Assembly (NCBI RefSeq): GCF_000428945.1
Contig: NZ_AUAX01000022.1
Location: 88,828 to 152,827, forward strand
Length of the DNA: 64,000 bases
DNA from: Hamadaea tsunoensis DSM 44101
GTDB taxonomy: Bacteria; Actinomycetota; Actinomycetes; Mycobacteriales; Micromonosporaceae
Direction: 5' to 3'
Positions 8,220-19,344 of the stretch are shown here, piece by piece. Position 1 is the first letter of the stretch, and every line of letters starts with the position of its first letter. A program made the position numbers and the translations under genes. The notes beneath the pieces are model-generated. The model saw only the letters and a program-made list of their open reading frames with translations. It had not been told where the DNA came from and did not search any database.

Positions 8220-8238
8220 CCTTTGTCGCGGCTGTCCG
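8220..8238 (+). repeat. Dispersed motif RE4, copy at end of RE3
   Basis: CCTTTGTCGCGGCTGTCCG differs by one base from the copy at 5513-5531. It follows RE3 directly and precedes PE1 copy 3. Confidence 0.55.
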
Positions 8239-8332
8239 ATATATGTGCCTAGTGACGCCGGGCGGGATGATCGCAGAAATCGGCGACCCCGGCCCACCCG
8301 ACGATCCGACGCGGCACCCCGTCCCAAGCGCC

Positions 8333-8406
8333 CGACGATCTTGCGCGAATGTTCGGGCAATTCGGGTACTCCGGACGAAATTCGAGGCATTCGCGCAAGA
8401 TCGTCG
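8333..8406. repeat. Dispersed palindromic element PE1, copy 3
   Basis: Left arm CGACGATCTTGCGCGAATGT. The right arm is its complement with one mismatch (GCATTCG for ACATTCG). The centre has the same orientation as copy 2. It sits just downstream of the second LacI gene (stop at 8428), where it could act as a terminator. Confidence 0.85.
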
Positions 8407-8427
8407 TACGACGGGACGGGGGATGGG

Positions 8428-9438
8428 TCACTTCGGTGGGGAGACGGAATGCCGTGTCACGAGCGCCGGCGGGATGACCCGGCGGCCGCCGTGGCGACGG
8501 CCCGTCTCGATCTGGGCGAGGAGCAGGTCGAGGCTGGCCGCGGCGACCGCGTCGAAGTCGGGGCGGACGGTCGTGAGCGGCGGGATGTAGAACTCCGATT
8601 CGGGGACGTCGTCGAAGCCCACGATCGAGATCTCGTCCGGTACGCGCCGCCCCCGCTCGTGCAGCGCCCGCAGGATGCCCAGCGCGAGATGGTCGTTGGC
8701 GGCGAAGACCGCGCTGACCTCGGTCATGCGGGCGAGGACCTGGCCGATGCGGTAGCCGGAGGCGGCGGACCAGTCGGCGGCCATGAGCGGCGGGATCTCG
8801 GCGCCGGCCTCGGTGAGTGCGCGCCGCCAGCCGGCGATGCGGCCCTGGCTGTCGAACCAGTCCTCGGGGCCGGACACGTGCCAGACCGTCGGGTGCCCGG
8901 CGTCGAGCAGGTGCTTGGTGGCCGCGTAGCCGCCGAGTTCCTGGTCGACGGTGACGAGGTCGGTCTCGCGTTCGGGGTCGCCGTCGACGCAGACGAGCGG
9001 GATGTCGTCGGGCAGGCCGTCGAGGGCTTCGCTGGCCTCGGCCACGGGGGCGATCACGACGAGCCCGGCGACCCGCTGGTCGAGGTGGTGGTTGATCGCG
9101 TCGGTGACGGGCCGGCGTTCGAGCGTACGCACGCTCTCCACGCTGACCGTGAAGCCGGAGGAGCTGGCGGCCTGGGCCAGGGCGGCGAGAGTGGCCGCCG
9201 GGCCGTAGAGGGTGGAGTTCTGCGCGACGACCCCGATCACCTGGGACTTGCCGGTGACCAGCGCCCGCGCGGCGCGGTTGGGGCGGTAGCCGAGTTCGGC
9301 GATGGCCGCCCGTACGCGCAGCCGCGTGCGCTCGGCGACGTTCGGGTGCTCGTTGAGGACCCGCGAGACGGTCTGATGGGAGACGCCGGCCAGTCTGGCC
9401 ACGTCCATCATGCCGGGGTCCCGCGCGCTCTTCGCCAC
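8428..9438 (-). CDS. LacI-family repressor, paralogue of the neighbouring LacI
   Basis: 336 aa. HTH near residues 11-31 (MDVARLAGVSHQTVSRVLN), then the hinge (RPNRAARALVTGKSQ) and a sugar-binding sensor domain. It resembles the divergent LacI at 9678 along its whole length: same HTH, same S/D-x-T-L-Y-G-P-A block, same GDWSA/ADWSA and GFDD(V/I)PE blocks. The two look like an inverted duplication. The start is GTG, with TAAGCT (9445-9450) six bases before it and no Shine-Dalgarno, consistent with a leaderless mRNA. Operator-like palindromes lie in the shared 239-bp gap. The GH43 gene next on the strand or the ara operon may be targets. Confidence 0.92.
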   Translation of the reverse strand: MAKSARDPGMMDVARLAGVSHQTVSRVLNEHPNVAERTRLRVRAAIAELGYRPNRAARALVTGKSQVIGVVAQNSTLYGPAATLAALAQAASSSGFTVSVESVRTLERRPVTDAINHHLDQRVAGLVVIAPVAEASEALDGLPDDIPLVCVDGDPERETDLVTVDQELGGYAATKHLLDAGHPTVWHVSGPEDWFDSQGRIAGWRRALTEAGAEIPPLMAADWSAASGYRIGQVLARMTEVSAVFAANDHLALGILRALHERGRRVPDEISIVGFDDVPESEFYIPPLTTVRPDFDAVAAASLDLLLAQIETGRRHGGRRVIPPALVTRHSVSPPK

Positions 9439-9513
9439 GGACGCAGCTTACTCATGTCAGGTCTGTCCGCGGGCGCGCCACAGCCGCACGCCTGCCTGTC
9501 CGCGCCCGTCGAT

Positions 9514-9527
9514 TATGAGCGTTAACA
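9514..9527. promoter_or_regulatory. LacI-type operator half-palindrome in divergent LacI region
   Basis: TATGAGCGTTAACA shares AGCGTTAACA with the complement of the araB operator TGTTAACGCTAACA. The left half is degenerate. Confidence 0.4.
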
Positions 9528-9586
9528 TTCGCTACCGTCAACGCCATCCGGTGTCATGGCAGGCCAGCGGGTGTCAGCAGGGCAGA

Positions 9587-9628
9587 TGTGAACGCCTCTT
9601 GACGAACCCAGATGTGAACGCTCACACT
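9587..9628 (+). promoter_or_regulatory. Promoter with overlapping LacI-type operator before the 9678 LacI gene
   Basis: TTGACG (9599-9604) and CACACT (9623-9628) are 18 bp apart and make a reasonable promoter. The spacer and -10 are covered by TGTGAACGCTCACA (9613-9626), a near-perfect 14-bp palindrome centred on CG. A half site TGTGAACGC (9587-9595) lies just upstream of the -35. The layout suits repression by a LacI-family protein, probably autoregulation. Confidence 0.6.
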
Positions 9629-9677
9629 ACCGATCAGCAATCACCGCGTAACGACGACGAAACGCCGAGAGGGGTGG

Positions 9678-10709
9678 GTGGCGATGGACAGGAACTCGGC
9701 GCCTCCGCCGCCCGTCATGGCGGACGTCGCGCGGCTGGCGGGCGTGTCCCACCAGACCGTCTCGCGAGTGCTCAACGATCAGCCCAATGTGCGTACCGAG
9801 ACGCGGGCGCGGGTGCTGGCGGCGATCCGGGAACTGGACTACCGGCCGAACTCGGCCGCCCGGACCCTGGTCACCCGGCGCTCGCAGACGCTCGGCGTGG
9901 TCAGCTTCGACACCACGCTCTACGGGCCGGCCTCGATGCTCTACGGGATCGAGCAGGCCGCCCGGGACGCGGACTACTTCGTCAGCATCTCCAGCCTGCG
10001 GGCGATGGACCGGGCGACCCTGCTCGACGCCGTCAGCCGCCTGCGGGACCAGGCCGTCGAGGGCGTCGTCGTCATCGCGCCGCAGACCCAGGCGGCCGGC
10101 GCGCTGGAACAGGCCGCGGCCGGCGTACCGCTGGTGGGGGCTGGTTGCGGCGTGACCGAACGCGTGCCGATGGTCGCGATAGACCAGCGGGCCGGCGCGT
10201 TGATCGCGACGCGCCACCTGCTGGACCTGGGCCACCGCACGGTGCACCACGTGGCCGGGCCGATGAACTGGCTCGACGCGGTCGGGCGCATGCAGGGCTG
10301 GCGCGAGGCGCTCGAACAGGCCGCCGCGCCGGTGCCGCTGCCCATCCTCGGCGACTGGAGCGCGAGTTCCGGGTACGCCGCGGGCCGCAGCCTCGCGGTC
10401 GACCCGACGGTGACGGCGGTGTTCTGCGCCAACGACCACATGGCCCTGGGCCTGCTGCGCGCCCTGCACGAGGCGGGCCGCCGCGTGCCGCAGGACGTCA
10501 GCGTCGTCGGTTTCGACGACATCCCCGAGACCTCGTACTTCATGCCTCCACTGACGACGGTGCGGCAGGACTTCGGCGAACTGGGCCGGCGCTCCCTGCA
10601 ACTGCTCGTCGACCGGCTGGCGGGCAGCCGGCCCGGGCCGGCCGGGCACGTCATCATCCCGCCGGACCTGGTGGTCCGAGGCAGCGCCCGGCCGCCGCAC
10701 ATCGCCTGA
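9678..10709 (+). CDS. LacI-family repressor, probable regulator of araBDA
   Basis: 343 aa. HTH at about 14-34 (MADVARLAGVSHQTVSRVLN), hinge (RPNSAARTLVTRRSQ), then a type I periplasmic-binding-fold sensor. It lies 54 bp upstream of araB on the same strand, so it is likely co-transcribed or closely coupled. Both its own promoter region and the first codons of araB carry the same CG-centred palindrome class, which points to an arabinose-responsive repressor. The function is inferred from position. The start could be GTG at 9678 (after GAGAGG) or the ATG two codons later; HTH placement does not decide. It is a close paralogue of the divergent LacI gene. Confidence 0.92.
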   Translation: MAMDRNSAPPPPVMADVARLAGVSHQTVSRVLNDQPNVRTETRARVLAAIRELDYRPNSAARTLVTRRSQTLGVVSFDTTLYGPASMLYGIEQAARDADYFVSISSLRAMDRATLLDAVSRLRDQAVEGVVVIAPQTQAAGALEQAAAGVPLVGAGCGVTERVPMVAIDQRAGALIATRHLLDLGHRTVHHVAGPMNWLDAVGRMQGWREALEQAAAPVPLPILGDWSASSGYAAGRSLAVDPTVTAVFCANDHMALGLLRALHEAGRRVPQDVSVVGFDDIPETSYFMPPLTTVRQDFGELGRRSLQLLVDRLAGSRPGPAGHVIIPPDLVVRGSARPPHIA

Positions 10710-10763
10710 ACCGACCACGCGCATCAGCCCTTTCCGTAAGAGTTTCACGGGAGCCGCACAGCC

Positions 10764-12443
10764 ATGGATGTTAACGCTAACAAGAGTCATCCGGACGACG
10801 CCTGCGTCGTCGGGGTCGACTACGGCACGCTGTCCGCGCGCGCCGTGGTCGTCCGCGTCGCCGACGGCGCCGAACTCGGTACGGCCGTCCACGAGTACGC
10901 CAACGGCGTGATCGAGACGACCCTGCCGGGCGGTGAGCGGCGGCTGCCGCCGGACTGGGCGTTGCAGGATCCGGAGGACTGGCGGGAGTCGCTGCGCCGG
11001 ACGGTCCCGGCCGCGCTGGCCGACGCGGGTGTGGCCGCCGGGCAGGTGATCGGCATCGCGACCGACTTCACGGCGTGCACGGTCCTTCCGTCCACCGCGG
11101 ACGGTACGCCGCTGTGCGAGCTGCCGGACCTCACCGCCCGCCCGCACGCGTGGCCGAAGCTGTGGAAGCACCACGCCGCGCAGCCGCAGGCCGACCGGAT
11201 CAACGCCCTGGCGCACGAGCGCGGCGAGAAGTGGATCAGCCGCTACGGCGGCAAGATCTCCTCGGAGTGGGAGTTCGCCAAGGCGCTGCAGGTGCTGGAG
11301 GAGGACCCCGAGGTCTACGCGCGTACGCAGCGGTGGATCGAGGCGGCGGACTGGATCGTCTGGGAGCTGACCGGCGTCGAGAGCCGAAACGCCTGCACCG
11401 CCGGGTACAAGGGAATCTTCCAGGACGGCGCGTACCCGTCGGCGGAATACCTGGGCGCACTGAACCCGCAGTTCGCGGACTTCCCCCCGACCCGGCTCGC
11501 CACGAAGCCGCTGAGCGCCCTGGGTACGCCGGCCGGAACGCTGTCGAAGAAGGCCGCGGAGTGGACCGGTCTGCCGGAGGGGATCGCGGTCGCCATCGGC
11601 AACGTCGACGCCCACGTCACCGCGCCGGCCGCCCGGGCCGTCGAGAACGGCCGGATGCTCGCCATCATGGGCACCTCGACGTGCCACGTGATGAACGGCG
11701 CGACGCTCGCGGAAGTGCCCGGCATGTGCGGGGTGGTCGACGGCGGGATCAGCGTCGGCGCGTACGGCTACGAGGCCGGGCAGAGCGCCGTCGGCGACAT
11801 CTTCGCCTGGTGGCTGCGGACCGGCGTACCGGCGGAGTATCAGGCGGAGGCGGCCGAGCGTGGCGAGTCCCTGCACGACCTGCTCACCCGCAAGTGCGCC
11901 GGGCAACCGGTCGGCGGGCACGGTCTGGTCGCGCTGGACTGGATGGGCGGCAACCGTTCCGTCCTCGTCGACCACGACCTGTCCGGCATCGTCGCCGGTC
12001 TCACGCTCGCCACCCGGCCCGAGGAGATCTACCGCGCGCTGCTGGAGGCCACCGCCTTCGGCACCCGGGTGATCGTCGAGACGTTCGAGAACGCAGGCGT
12101 ACCGGTGGAGGAGTTCGTGGTCGCCGGCGGGCTCAAGCGCAACGCCTTCCTCATGCAGCTCTACGCCGACATCCTGCGCCGGCCCGTCTCCGTCGCCGTC
12201 TCCGACCAGGGCCCAGCCCTCGGTTCCGCCATCCACGCCGCGGTCGCGGCGGGCGCGTACCCGGACGTGCGGACCGCGGCCGAGTCGATGGGCGCGGTCG
12301 AGCGGGGCGCGTACCAGCCCGATCCCCAGCGGGCCAACGTCTACGACGCGCTCTACGCCGAGTACCGGGTCCTGCACGACACCTTCGGCGGTCAAGGCAT
12401 GCTCCACCGCTTGCGGCGCCTGCGGAACGAGGCCCTCCGATGA
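10764..12443 (+). CDS. araB: Ribulokinase AraB
   Basis: FGGY-family kinase (559 aa, normal length) that phosphorylates L-ribulose to L-ribulose 5-phosphate in the cytosol. The N-terminal phosphate-binding loop (VGVDYGTLSARAVVV) is typical of AraB. Other signatures present are ALQDPEDW, TDFTACTVLP, the ARPHAWPKLWKHH block and the C-terminal ATP-binding GGLKRNAFLMQ with SDQGPALGSA. First gene of araBDA; its stop overlaps the araD start by 4 bp. The ATG has GGGAGCC upstream and an operator-like palindrome in codons 2-7. Order araB-araD-araA with a LacI regulator in front. Confidence 0.97.
   Translation: MDVNANKSHPDDACVVGVDYGTLSARAVVVRVADGAELGTAVHEYANGVIETTLPGGERRLPPDWALQDPEDWRESLRRTVPAALADAGVAAGQVIGIATDFTACTVLPSTADGTPLCELPDLTARPHAWPKLWKHHAAQPQADRINALAHERGEKWISRYGGKISSEWEFAKALQVLEEDPEVYARTQRWIEAADWIVWELTGVESRNACTAGYKGIFQDGAYPSAEYLGALNPQFADFPPTRLATKPLSALGTPAGTLSKKAAEWTGLPEGIAVAIGNVDAHVTAPAARAVENGRMLAIMGTSTCHVMNGATLAEVPGMCGVVDGGISVGAYGYEAGQSAVGDIFAWWLRTGVPAEYQAEAAERGESLHDLLTRKCAGQPVGGHGLVALDWMGGNRSVLVDHDLSGIVAGLTLATRPEEIYRALLEATAFGTRVIVETFENAGVPVEEFVVAGGLKRNAFLMQLYADILRRPVSVAVSDQGPALGSAIHAAVAAGAYPDVRTAAESMGAVERGAYQPDPQRANVYDALYAEYRVLHDTFGGQGMLHRLRRLRNEALR
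10769..10782. promoter_or_regulatory. LacI-type operator inside the first codons of araB
   Basis: TGTTAACGCTAACA starts in codon 2 of araB. It is a 14-bp palindrome apart from one central mismatch pair and matches the operator class seen upstream of the LacI gene. A repressor bound here would block elongation or initiation of araBDA. Confidence 0.6.
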
Positions 12444-13120
12444 TCTCTTCCGTACGCGCTGAAGTCTGCGCCCTGCACGCGGAGCTCGTCCGCTACCGGC
12501 TGGTCGTGTGGACCGCCGGGAACGTCTCGGCGCGCGTACCGGGGGCGGATCTGTTCGTCATCAAGCCGTCGGGCGTGTCCTATGACGACCTGACCCCGGC
12601 GAACATGATCGTCTGCGACCTCGACGGCGCCGTGGTGGAGGGCGACCTGGCGCCGTCGAGCGACACCGCCGCCCACGCGTACGTCTACCGGCACCGGCCC
12701 GACGTCGGGGGAGTGGTGCACACGCACTCCGCGTACGCGAGCAGCTGGGCCGCCCGCGGCGAGCCGATCCCGTGCGTCCTGACCGCGATGGCCGACGAGT
12801 TCGGGGGTGAGATCCCGATCGGGCCGTTCGCGCTCATCGGCAACGACGACATCGGCAAGGGGATCGTCGAGACCCTGGACGGCCACCGGTCGCCGGCCGT
12901 GCTCATGCGCAACCACGGCGTCTTCACGATCGGCCGCGACGCCCGCGCGGCGGTGAAGGCGGCGGTCATGGCCGAGGACGTGGCCCGCACGGTGCACCTC
13001 GCCCGGGTGCACGGCGAGCCGGTCCCGATCGACCAGGAGGACATCGACGCCCTCTACCACCGCTACCAGAACGTGTACGGACAGTCCAAGTCTATTGTGG
13101 ATGGAGTACCCGCGAGATGA
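12440..13120 (+). CDS. araD: L-ribulose-5-phosphate 4-epimerase AraD
   Basis: Zinc-dependent class II aldolase-family epimerase (226 aa) that converts L-ribulose 5-phosphate to D-xylulose 5-phosphate. Metal and catalytic residues are visible: Asp75 in SSDTAAH, His94 and His96 in [10 protein letters not shown], and His159 in MRNHGVF. The substrate loop GNVSAR is at 28-32 and [10 protein letters not shown] at 42-51. The frame is open much further upstream inside araB, but the ATG at 12440 overlaps the araB stop as ATGA and gives the family length. Its own stop overlaps the araA start in the same way, so translation of the three genes is probably coupled. Confidence 0.96.
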   Translation: MISSVRAEVCALHAELVRYRLVVWTAGNVSARVPGADLFVIKPSGVSYDDLTPANMIVCDLDGAVVEGDLAPSSDTAAHAYVYRHRPDVGGVVHTHSAYASSWAARGEPIPCVLTAMADEFGGEIPIGPFALIGNDDIGKGIVETLDGHRSPAVLMRNHGVFTIGRDARAAVKAAVMAEDVARTVHLARVHGEPVPIDQEDIDALYHRYQNVYGQSKSIVDGVPAR

Positions 13121-14613
13121 GCACGACCGACTACCGCATCTGGTTCCTCACCGGCAGCCAGGGCCTGTACGGCGAGGACACCCTGGTGCAGGTGGCCGAG
13201 CAGTCGCGGCGCATCGCCGCCTCGCTCGGCGAGGACCTGCCCGTCGAGGTGGTCTGGCGGCCGGTGCTGACCGACTCCGGGGCCATCCGCCGCACGATGC
13301 TCGAGGCCAACGCCGACGACTCGTGCATCGGCATCATCGCCTGGATGCACACGTTCTCGCCGGCCAAGATGTGGATCTCGGGCCTGGACGCGCTGCGCAA
13401 GCCGCTGCTGCACCTGCACACGCAGGCCAACGTCGACCTGCCGTGGGCGAGCATCGACATGGACTTCATGAACCTCAACCAGGCCGCCCACGGCGACCGG
13501 GAGTTCGGGTTCATCCAGGCCCGGCTGGGCGTACCCCGCAAGGTGGTCGCCGGGCACGTCACCGAGCCGTCGGTGGCCGAGCGGGTGGCGACCTGGACGC
13601 GAGCGGCGGCCGGCGCGGCCGAACTGCGTACGCTGCGGGTCGCCCGGTTCGGCGACAACATGCGCGACGTCGCGGTGACCGAGGGCGACAAGGTCGAGGC
13701 GGAGCTGCGCTTCGGCGTCTCGGTCAACACCTACGGCGTGAACGACCTGGTGGCGGCCGTGGACGGGGTCGAGGACGCCCGGATCAAGGATCTCGTCCGC
13801 GACTACGAGGAGCTCTACCGCGTCGCCGGCGAGCTGCGCTCCGGCGGTGACCGGCACGACTCGCTGCGCTACGCCGCCCGCATCGAACTGGGCCTGCGCG
13901 ACTTCCTGACGGCCGGCCGGTTCGGCGCCTTCACCACGAACTTCGAGGACCTCGGCGGGCTGCGGCAGCTGCCGGGCCTGGCCGTCCAGCGGCTGATGGC
14001 CGACGGCTACGGCTTCGGCGGCGAGGGCGACTGGAAGACCTCCATCCTGGTACGCGCCCTGAAGACGGCCGCCCTCGGGCTGCCCGGCGGCACCTCGTTC
14101 ATGGAGGACTACACCTACCACCTGGAACGCGGCAACGAGCTGGTCCTCGGCGCGCACATGCTGGAGGTCTGCCCCACGATCGCGGCCGGCACCCCGAGTT
14201 GCGAGATCCACCCGCTGTCGATCGGCGGCCGCGAGGACCCGGTACGCCTCGTCTTCGACGCCCTGCCCGGCCGCGCGCTCGTCGTCGGCCTGGCCGACAT
14301 GGGCGACCGGTTCCGCCTCGTGGCCAACGAGATCGACGTCGTCCCGCCGCCGCAGCCGCTGCCCAAGCTGCCGGTCGCGCGGGCGGTCTGGACACCGCGG
14401 CCGAACCTGCGTACCTCGGCCGAGGCCTGGATCACGGCCGGGGCGCCGCACCACACCGCGTACTCGGCGGCGGTGGACACCGAGATCCTCGCCGACCTGG
14501 CCGAGATGACGGGCGTGGAGCTGCTCGTCATCGACGCCGACACGAACCTGCGCGACTTCGCGAAGGAGATCCGCTGGAACCAGGCGTACCACCGGCTGGC
14601 CGCGGGTCTGTGA
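13117..14613 (+). CDS. araA: L-arabinose isomerase AraA
   Basis: 498-aa manganese-dependent isomerase interconverting L-arabinose and L-ribulose, the first step of the pathway although encoded last. The N-terminus has the typical [14 protein letters not shown]. Family blocks [24 protein letters not shown] and [20 protein letters not shown] are present, as are the metal-site regions around [11 protein letters not shown] and GAHMLEVCP. Full length, with no disruption. It closes the araBDA operon; a 67-bp gap containing a duplicated CTGCACTGC follows before the binding-protein gene, so read-through into the transporter is likely. Confidence 0.97.
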   Translation: MSTTDYRIWFLTGSQGLYGEDTLVQVAEQSRRIAASLGEDLPVEVVWRPVLTDSGAIRRTMLEANADDSCIGIIAWMHTFSPAKMWISGLDALRKPLLHLHTQANVDLPWASIDMDFMNLNQAAHGDREFGFIQARLGVPRKVVAGHVTEPSVAERVATWTRAAAGAAELRTLRVARFGDNMRDVAVTEGDKVEAELRFGVSVNTYGVNDLVAAVDGVEDARIKDLVRDYEELYRVAGELRSGGDRHDSLRYAARIELGLRDFLTAGRFGAFTTNFEDLGGLRQLPGLAVQRLMADGYGFGGEGDWKTSILVRALKTAALGLPGGTSFMEDYTYHLERGNELVLGAHMLEVCPTIAAGTPSCEIHPLSIGGREDPVRLVFDALPGRALVVGLADMGDRFRLVANEIDVVPPPQPLPKLPVARAVWTPRPNLRTSAEAWITAGAPHHTAYSAAVDTEILADLAEMTGVELLVIDADTNLRDFAKEIRWNQAYHRLAAGL

Positions 14614-14680
14614 CTGCACTGCCTGCACTGCCCCAACTGAATCCCTCATTGTGACCGTCCCATCCCCTCAAGGAGCAGAA

Positions 14681-15670
14681 ATGATCAGTAGAAGGGCGCT
14701 TCTCTCCGGCGCGGTCGCCGCGGCGGCCGCCGGTACGCTCGCGGCCTGCGGCAAGAAGGAGTCGCCGTCGTCCTCCAGCAGCGGCGGCACCAAGCAGATC
14801 ACGCTCGGCTTCTCCCAGGTCGGCTCCGAGTCGGGCTGGCGCTCGGCGAACACGTCCTCGGTGAAGGACGCCGCCGCGGCCGCCGGCATCAACCTCAAGT
14901 TCTCCGACGCCCAGCAGAAGCAGGAGAACCAGATCCAGGCGATCCGGGACTACATCGCGCAGAAGGTCGACGTCATCTCCTTCTCGCCGGTGGTCTCCAG
15001 CGGCTGGGACACCGTCCTCAAGGAGGCCCAGGCGGCCAAGATCCCGGTCATCCTGACCGACCGCCAGGTCGACTCCAGCCAGGACCTGTGGGTCTCGCTC
15101 GTCGGCTCGGACTTCGAGATCGAGGGCGAGCGGGCCGCGCACCTGCTGGAGAAGGTCCTGCAGGGCGCGACCGGCGCGGTGAACATCGCCGTGCTGGAGG
15201 GCACGACCGGCTCCGCGCCGGCGACCCAACGCGCCGCCGGCTTCAAGAAGGTCATGGACGCCTCGCACCCCGACTGGAAGATCGTCGCCAGCCAGACCGG
15301 CGACTTCACCCGGGACGGCGGCAAGCAGGTCATGGCCGCCTTCCTGACCTCCCACCCGGAGATCAACGTCCTGTTCGCGCACAACGACGACATGGCGCTG
15401 GGCGCGATCCAGTCGATCCAGGCCGCCGGCAAGAAGCCCGGTACCGACATCAAGATCGTCTCGATCGACGGCGTCCACGACGGCTTCGTGGCCATGGCGG
15501 CCGGGCAGATCAACGCGATCGCCGAGTGCAACCCGCTGCTCGGCCCGCAGCTGATGGACGCGGTGAAGAAGGTCCTCGCCGGCCAGACGCTGGAGAAGTG
15601 GATCAAGACCCAGGAGGCCGACTTCGTCGCGGCCGACGCGGCGGCGGCCCTGCCGAACCGCAAGTACTGA
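14681..15670 (+). CDS. YtfQ-like furanose-binding lipoprotein
   Basis: Type I periplasmic sugar-binding protein (329 aa) with a lipoprotein signal: ISRRALLSG, hydrophobic run, lipobox LAAC with Cys23. The N-terminal twin Arg also hints at Tat export. The first lobe (ITLGFSQVGSESGWR) and the order binding protein, dual ATPase, two permeases match the E. coli YtfQ-YtfR-YtfT-YjfF importer, whose binding protein recognises furanose sugars. Next to araBDA the natural ligand is probably L-arabinofuranose or L-arabinose (inference). The start at 14681 has AAGGAGC at a good distance; an in-frame GTG 30 nt upstream would put a non-signal extension in front. Confidence 0.92.
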   Translation: MISRRALLSGAVAAAAAGTLAACGKKESPSSSSSGGTKQITLGFSQVGSESGWRSANTSSVKDAAAAAGINLKFSDAQQKQENQIQAIRDYIAQKVDVISFSPVVSSGWDTVLKEAQAAKIPVILTDRQVDSSQDLWVSLVGSDFEIEGERAAHLLEKVLQGATGAVNIAVLEGTTGSAPATQRAAGFKKVMDASHPDWKIVASQTGDFTRDGGKQVMAAFLTSHPEINVLFAHNDDMALGAIQSIQAAGKKPGTDIKIVSIDGVHDGFVAMAAGQINAIAECNPLLGPQLMDAVKKVLAGQTLEKWIKTQEADFVAADAAAALPNRKY

Positions 15671-15713
15671 CCGTCCTCGCCCTCTGGGGAAACGAACGGA
15701 AAGGAGCGCCCGC

Positions 15714-17224
<1,511 letters not shown>

Positions 17225-17228
<4 letters not shown>

Positions 17229-18280
17229 GCCGGGTCGTTCGCCATCACCTGTTCTGGCCCGCGGCGATCCTCATCGCCCTGCTGCTGTTCAACCTGCCGT
17301 TCACGCCGAACTTCTTCGCGATCCACGTGCGCAACGGCCATCTCTACGGCAGCCTGGTCTCGATCCTCATCTTCGGCACGCCGCTGATCCTGGTGGCCCT
17401 GGGGATGACGCTGGTCATCGCGACCGGCGGCATCGACCTGTCGGTCGGCGCGGTCATGGCCATCGCGGGGGCGCTTGCCTGCTGGTACATCAGCAGGCAG
17501 CCCGACCAGAACTCGGTCGGCGCGGTGCTCATCGCGGTCGCGCTCGCGCTGGCGGCCTGTGTCCTGCTGGGACTGTGGAACGGGTTCCTGGTCGCGCGGA
17601 TCGGCGTACAACCGATCATCGCGACGCTCGTGCTCATGGTCGCCGGCCGCGGCATCGCCCAGCTCATCACGGGCGGCTTCATCATCACCGTGCTGTCCAA
17701 GCCCTACGCCACCATCGGCGGGTACGCCTTCACGGCCCCCACCGGCGTCTTCATCGTGACCCTGGCGGTGGTGGCGATGCTGGCGCTGACCCGGCGTACG
17801 GCGCTGGGGCTGCTGGTCGAGTCGGTCGGCGGCAACTCCGAGGCGAGCCGGCTGGCCGGTGTCCGGGCGCGGCGCATCAAGATCATGGTCTACATCTTCT
17901 GCGCCCTGCTCGCCGGCATCGCCGGGCTGATGAACAGCTCGAACCTGTCGGACGCGGACGCCAACCACGCCGGTCTGTGGATCGAGCTGGACGCCATCCT
18001 GGCCGTCGTCATCGGCGGTACGCCGCTCACCGGCGGCCGGTTCAGCATCGGCGGCTCGGTGCTGGGCGCGCTGATTCTCCAGACCCTGAAGACGACGATC
18101 TTCACGATCGGCATCCCGTCGCAGGCGAACATGGTGTTCGAGGCGGCCGTCGTCATCATCGTGTGCCTCATCCAGTCGCCGGACTTCCGCCGGCGCCTGA
18201 TGGCCCCGTTCCGGTCGGCGCCACCGCCGCCGGCTCCGGCCGCAGTGTCCACTCAGGAACCCGTGGAGGTCTCGTCATGA
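17225..18280 (+). CDS. Sugar ABC transporter permease, YtfT-like
   Basis: 351-aa polytopic membrane protein of the RbsC family, about eight to ten membrane segments. The conserved loop ATGGIDLSVGAVMAIAG near residue 60 and the EAA-like region GGNSEASRLAGV near residue 200 are visible, as is GGTPLTGGRFSIGGS, which is typical of this family. The C-terminal tail is Pro/Ala-rich. Start and stop overlap the genes on both sides by 4 bp, so it belongs to the same translationally coupled unit as the ATPase and second permease. Confidence 0.94.
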
Positions 18281-19278
18281 CCACGCTCTCCGCGTCGCCG
18301 GCGGTGTCGGCGGCCGGCCGGCTCCTGCGGGATCGGCGGCTGCCGGTCGTCGTGACCCTGGCTCTGTTCCTGGTCATGTACGCGTGGGGCGGCTACCGCT
18401 ACTCGTTCGACGCCCAGGTCGCGCCGAACCTGCTGGTGAACAACTGCTACCTGGTGGTGGCGGCGGTGGGGGCGACCTTCGTCATCCTCACCGGCGGCAT
18501 CGACCTGTCGATCGGCTCCGTGATCGGCTTCTCCGGCATGCTGCTGGCGCAACTGGTCGTGGTCGAGCACGTGCCGCTCGCGGTCGCCTCGCTGATCGTC
18601 CTCTTCGTCGGTACGCTCGGCGGCGCCCTCATGGGCTGCATGATCCACTTCTACAAGGTGCAGCCGTTCATCGCGACCCTGACCGGGCTGTTCCTCTTCC
18701 GCGGCCTCAGTCTCGTGCTGAGCAAGCAGGCGATCTCGATCAACGAGCCGACCGTGTCGAACCTGGCTCAGTACCACATCCCGCTCGGCGGCGACGTGTT
18801 CCTGTCGGTCGGGGCGGCCGTCGCGCTGCTGACCGTGCTCGTGGCCGTCGTCGTGCTGCATTTCAGCCGCTTCGGCCGCCGGGTGTACGCCGTCGGCGGC
18901 AGCGAGCAGTCGGCGTTGCTGATGGGTCTGCCGGTGGCGCGTACCAAGATCACCGTGTACGCCGTCAGCGGCTTCTGCTCGGCGCTGGCCGGACTCGTCT
19001 TCGTGCTCTACATCCAGTCCGGCGACCCGCTGCACGGCGTCGGCATGGAACTCGACGCCATCGCGGCGGTCGTCATCGGCGGCACGCTGCTGACCGGCGG
19101 TACGGGCTACGTGCTGGGGTCGCTGCTCGGCGTACTCGTGCTGGGGTTGATCAAAACGATCATCTCGGACGAGGGCACGCTCAGCTCGTGGTGGATCAAG
19201 ATTTTCACGGGTGTGCTGCTGCTGCTCTTCATCCTGCTGCAGCGGGTGATCGGCGCGCGGGGGAGCGCACGATCCTAA
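18277..19278 (+). CDS. Sugar ABC transporter permease, YjfF-like
   Basis: 333-aa second permease of the furanose importer, again RbsC-like: LTGGIDLSIGSVIGFSG, GGSEQSALLMGLPVARTK and VIGGTLLTGGTGYVLGS are the family landmarks. The reading frame is open from far upstream inside the first permease, but the ATG at 18277 overlapping its stop is clearly the start. Two different permeases indicate a heterodimeric channel. It ends the transport unit; no hairpin terminator follows, and the next gene begins 67 bp later. Confidence 0.93.
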   Translation: MTTLSASPAVSAAGRLLRDRRLPVVVTLALFLVMYAWGGYRYSFDAQVAPNLLVNNCYLVVAAVGATFVILTGGIDLSIGSVIGFSGMLLAQLVVVEHVPLAVASLIVLFVGTLGGALMGCMIHFYKVQPFIATLTGLFLFRGLSLVLSKQAISINEPTVSNLAQYHIPLGGDVFLSVGAAVALLTVLVAVVVLHFSRFGRRVYAVGGSEQSALLMGLPVARTKITVYAVSGFCSALAGLVFVLYIQSGDPLHGVGMELDAIAAVVIGGTLLTGGTGYVLGSLLGVLVLGLIKTIISDEGTLSSWWIKIFTGVLLLLFILLQRVIGARGSARS

Positions 19279-19344
19279 ATGGATGTACAGTGATGTATTG
19301 ATTCGAGCGCGACCGGGCCGCGCCTTCTCCGAGAGGAAGAAAGC

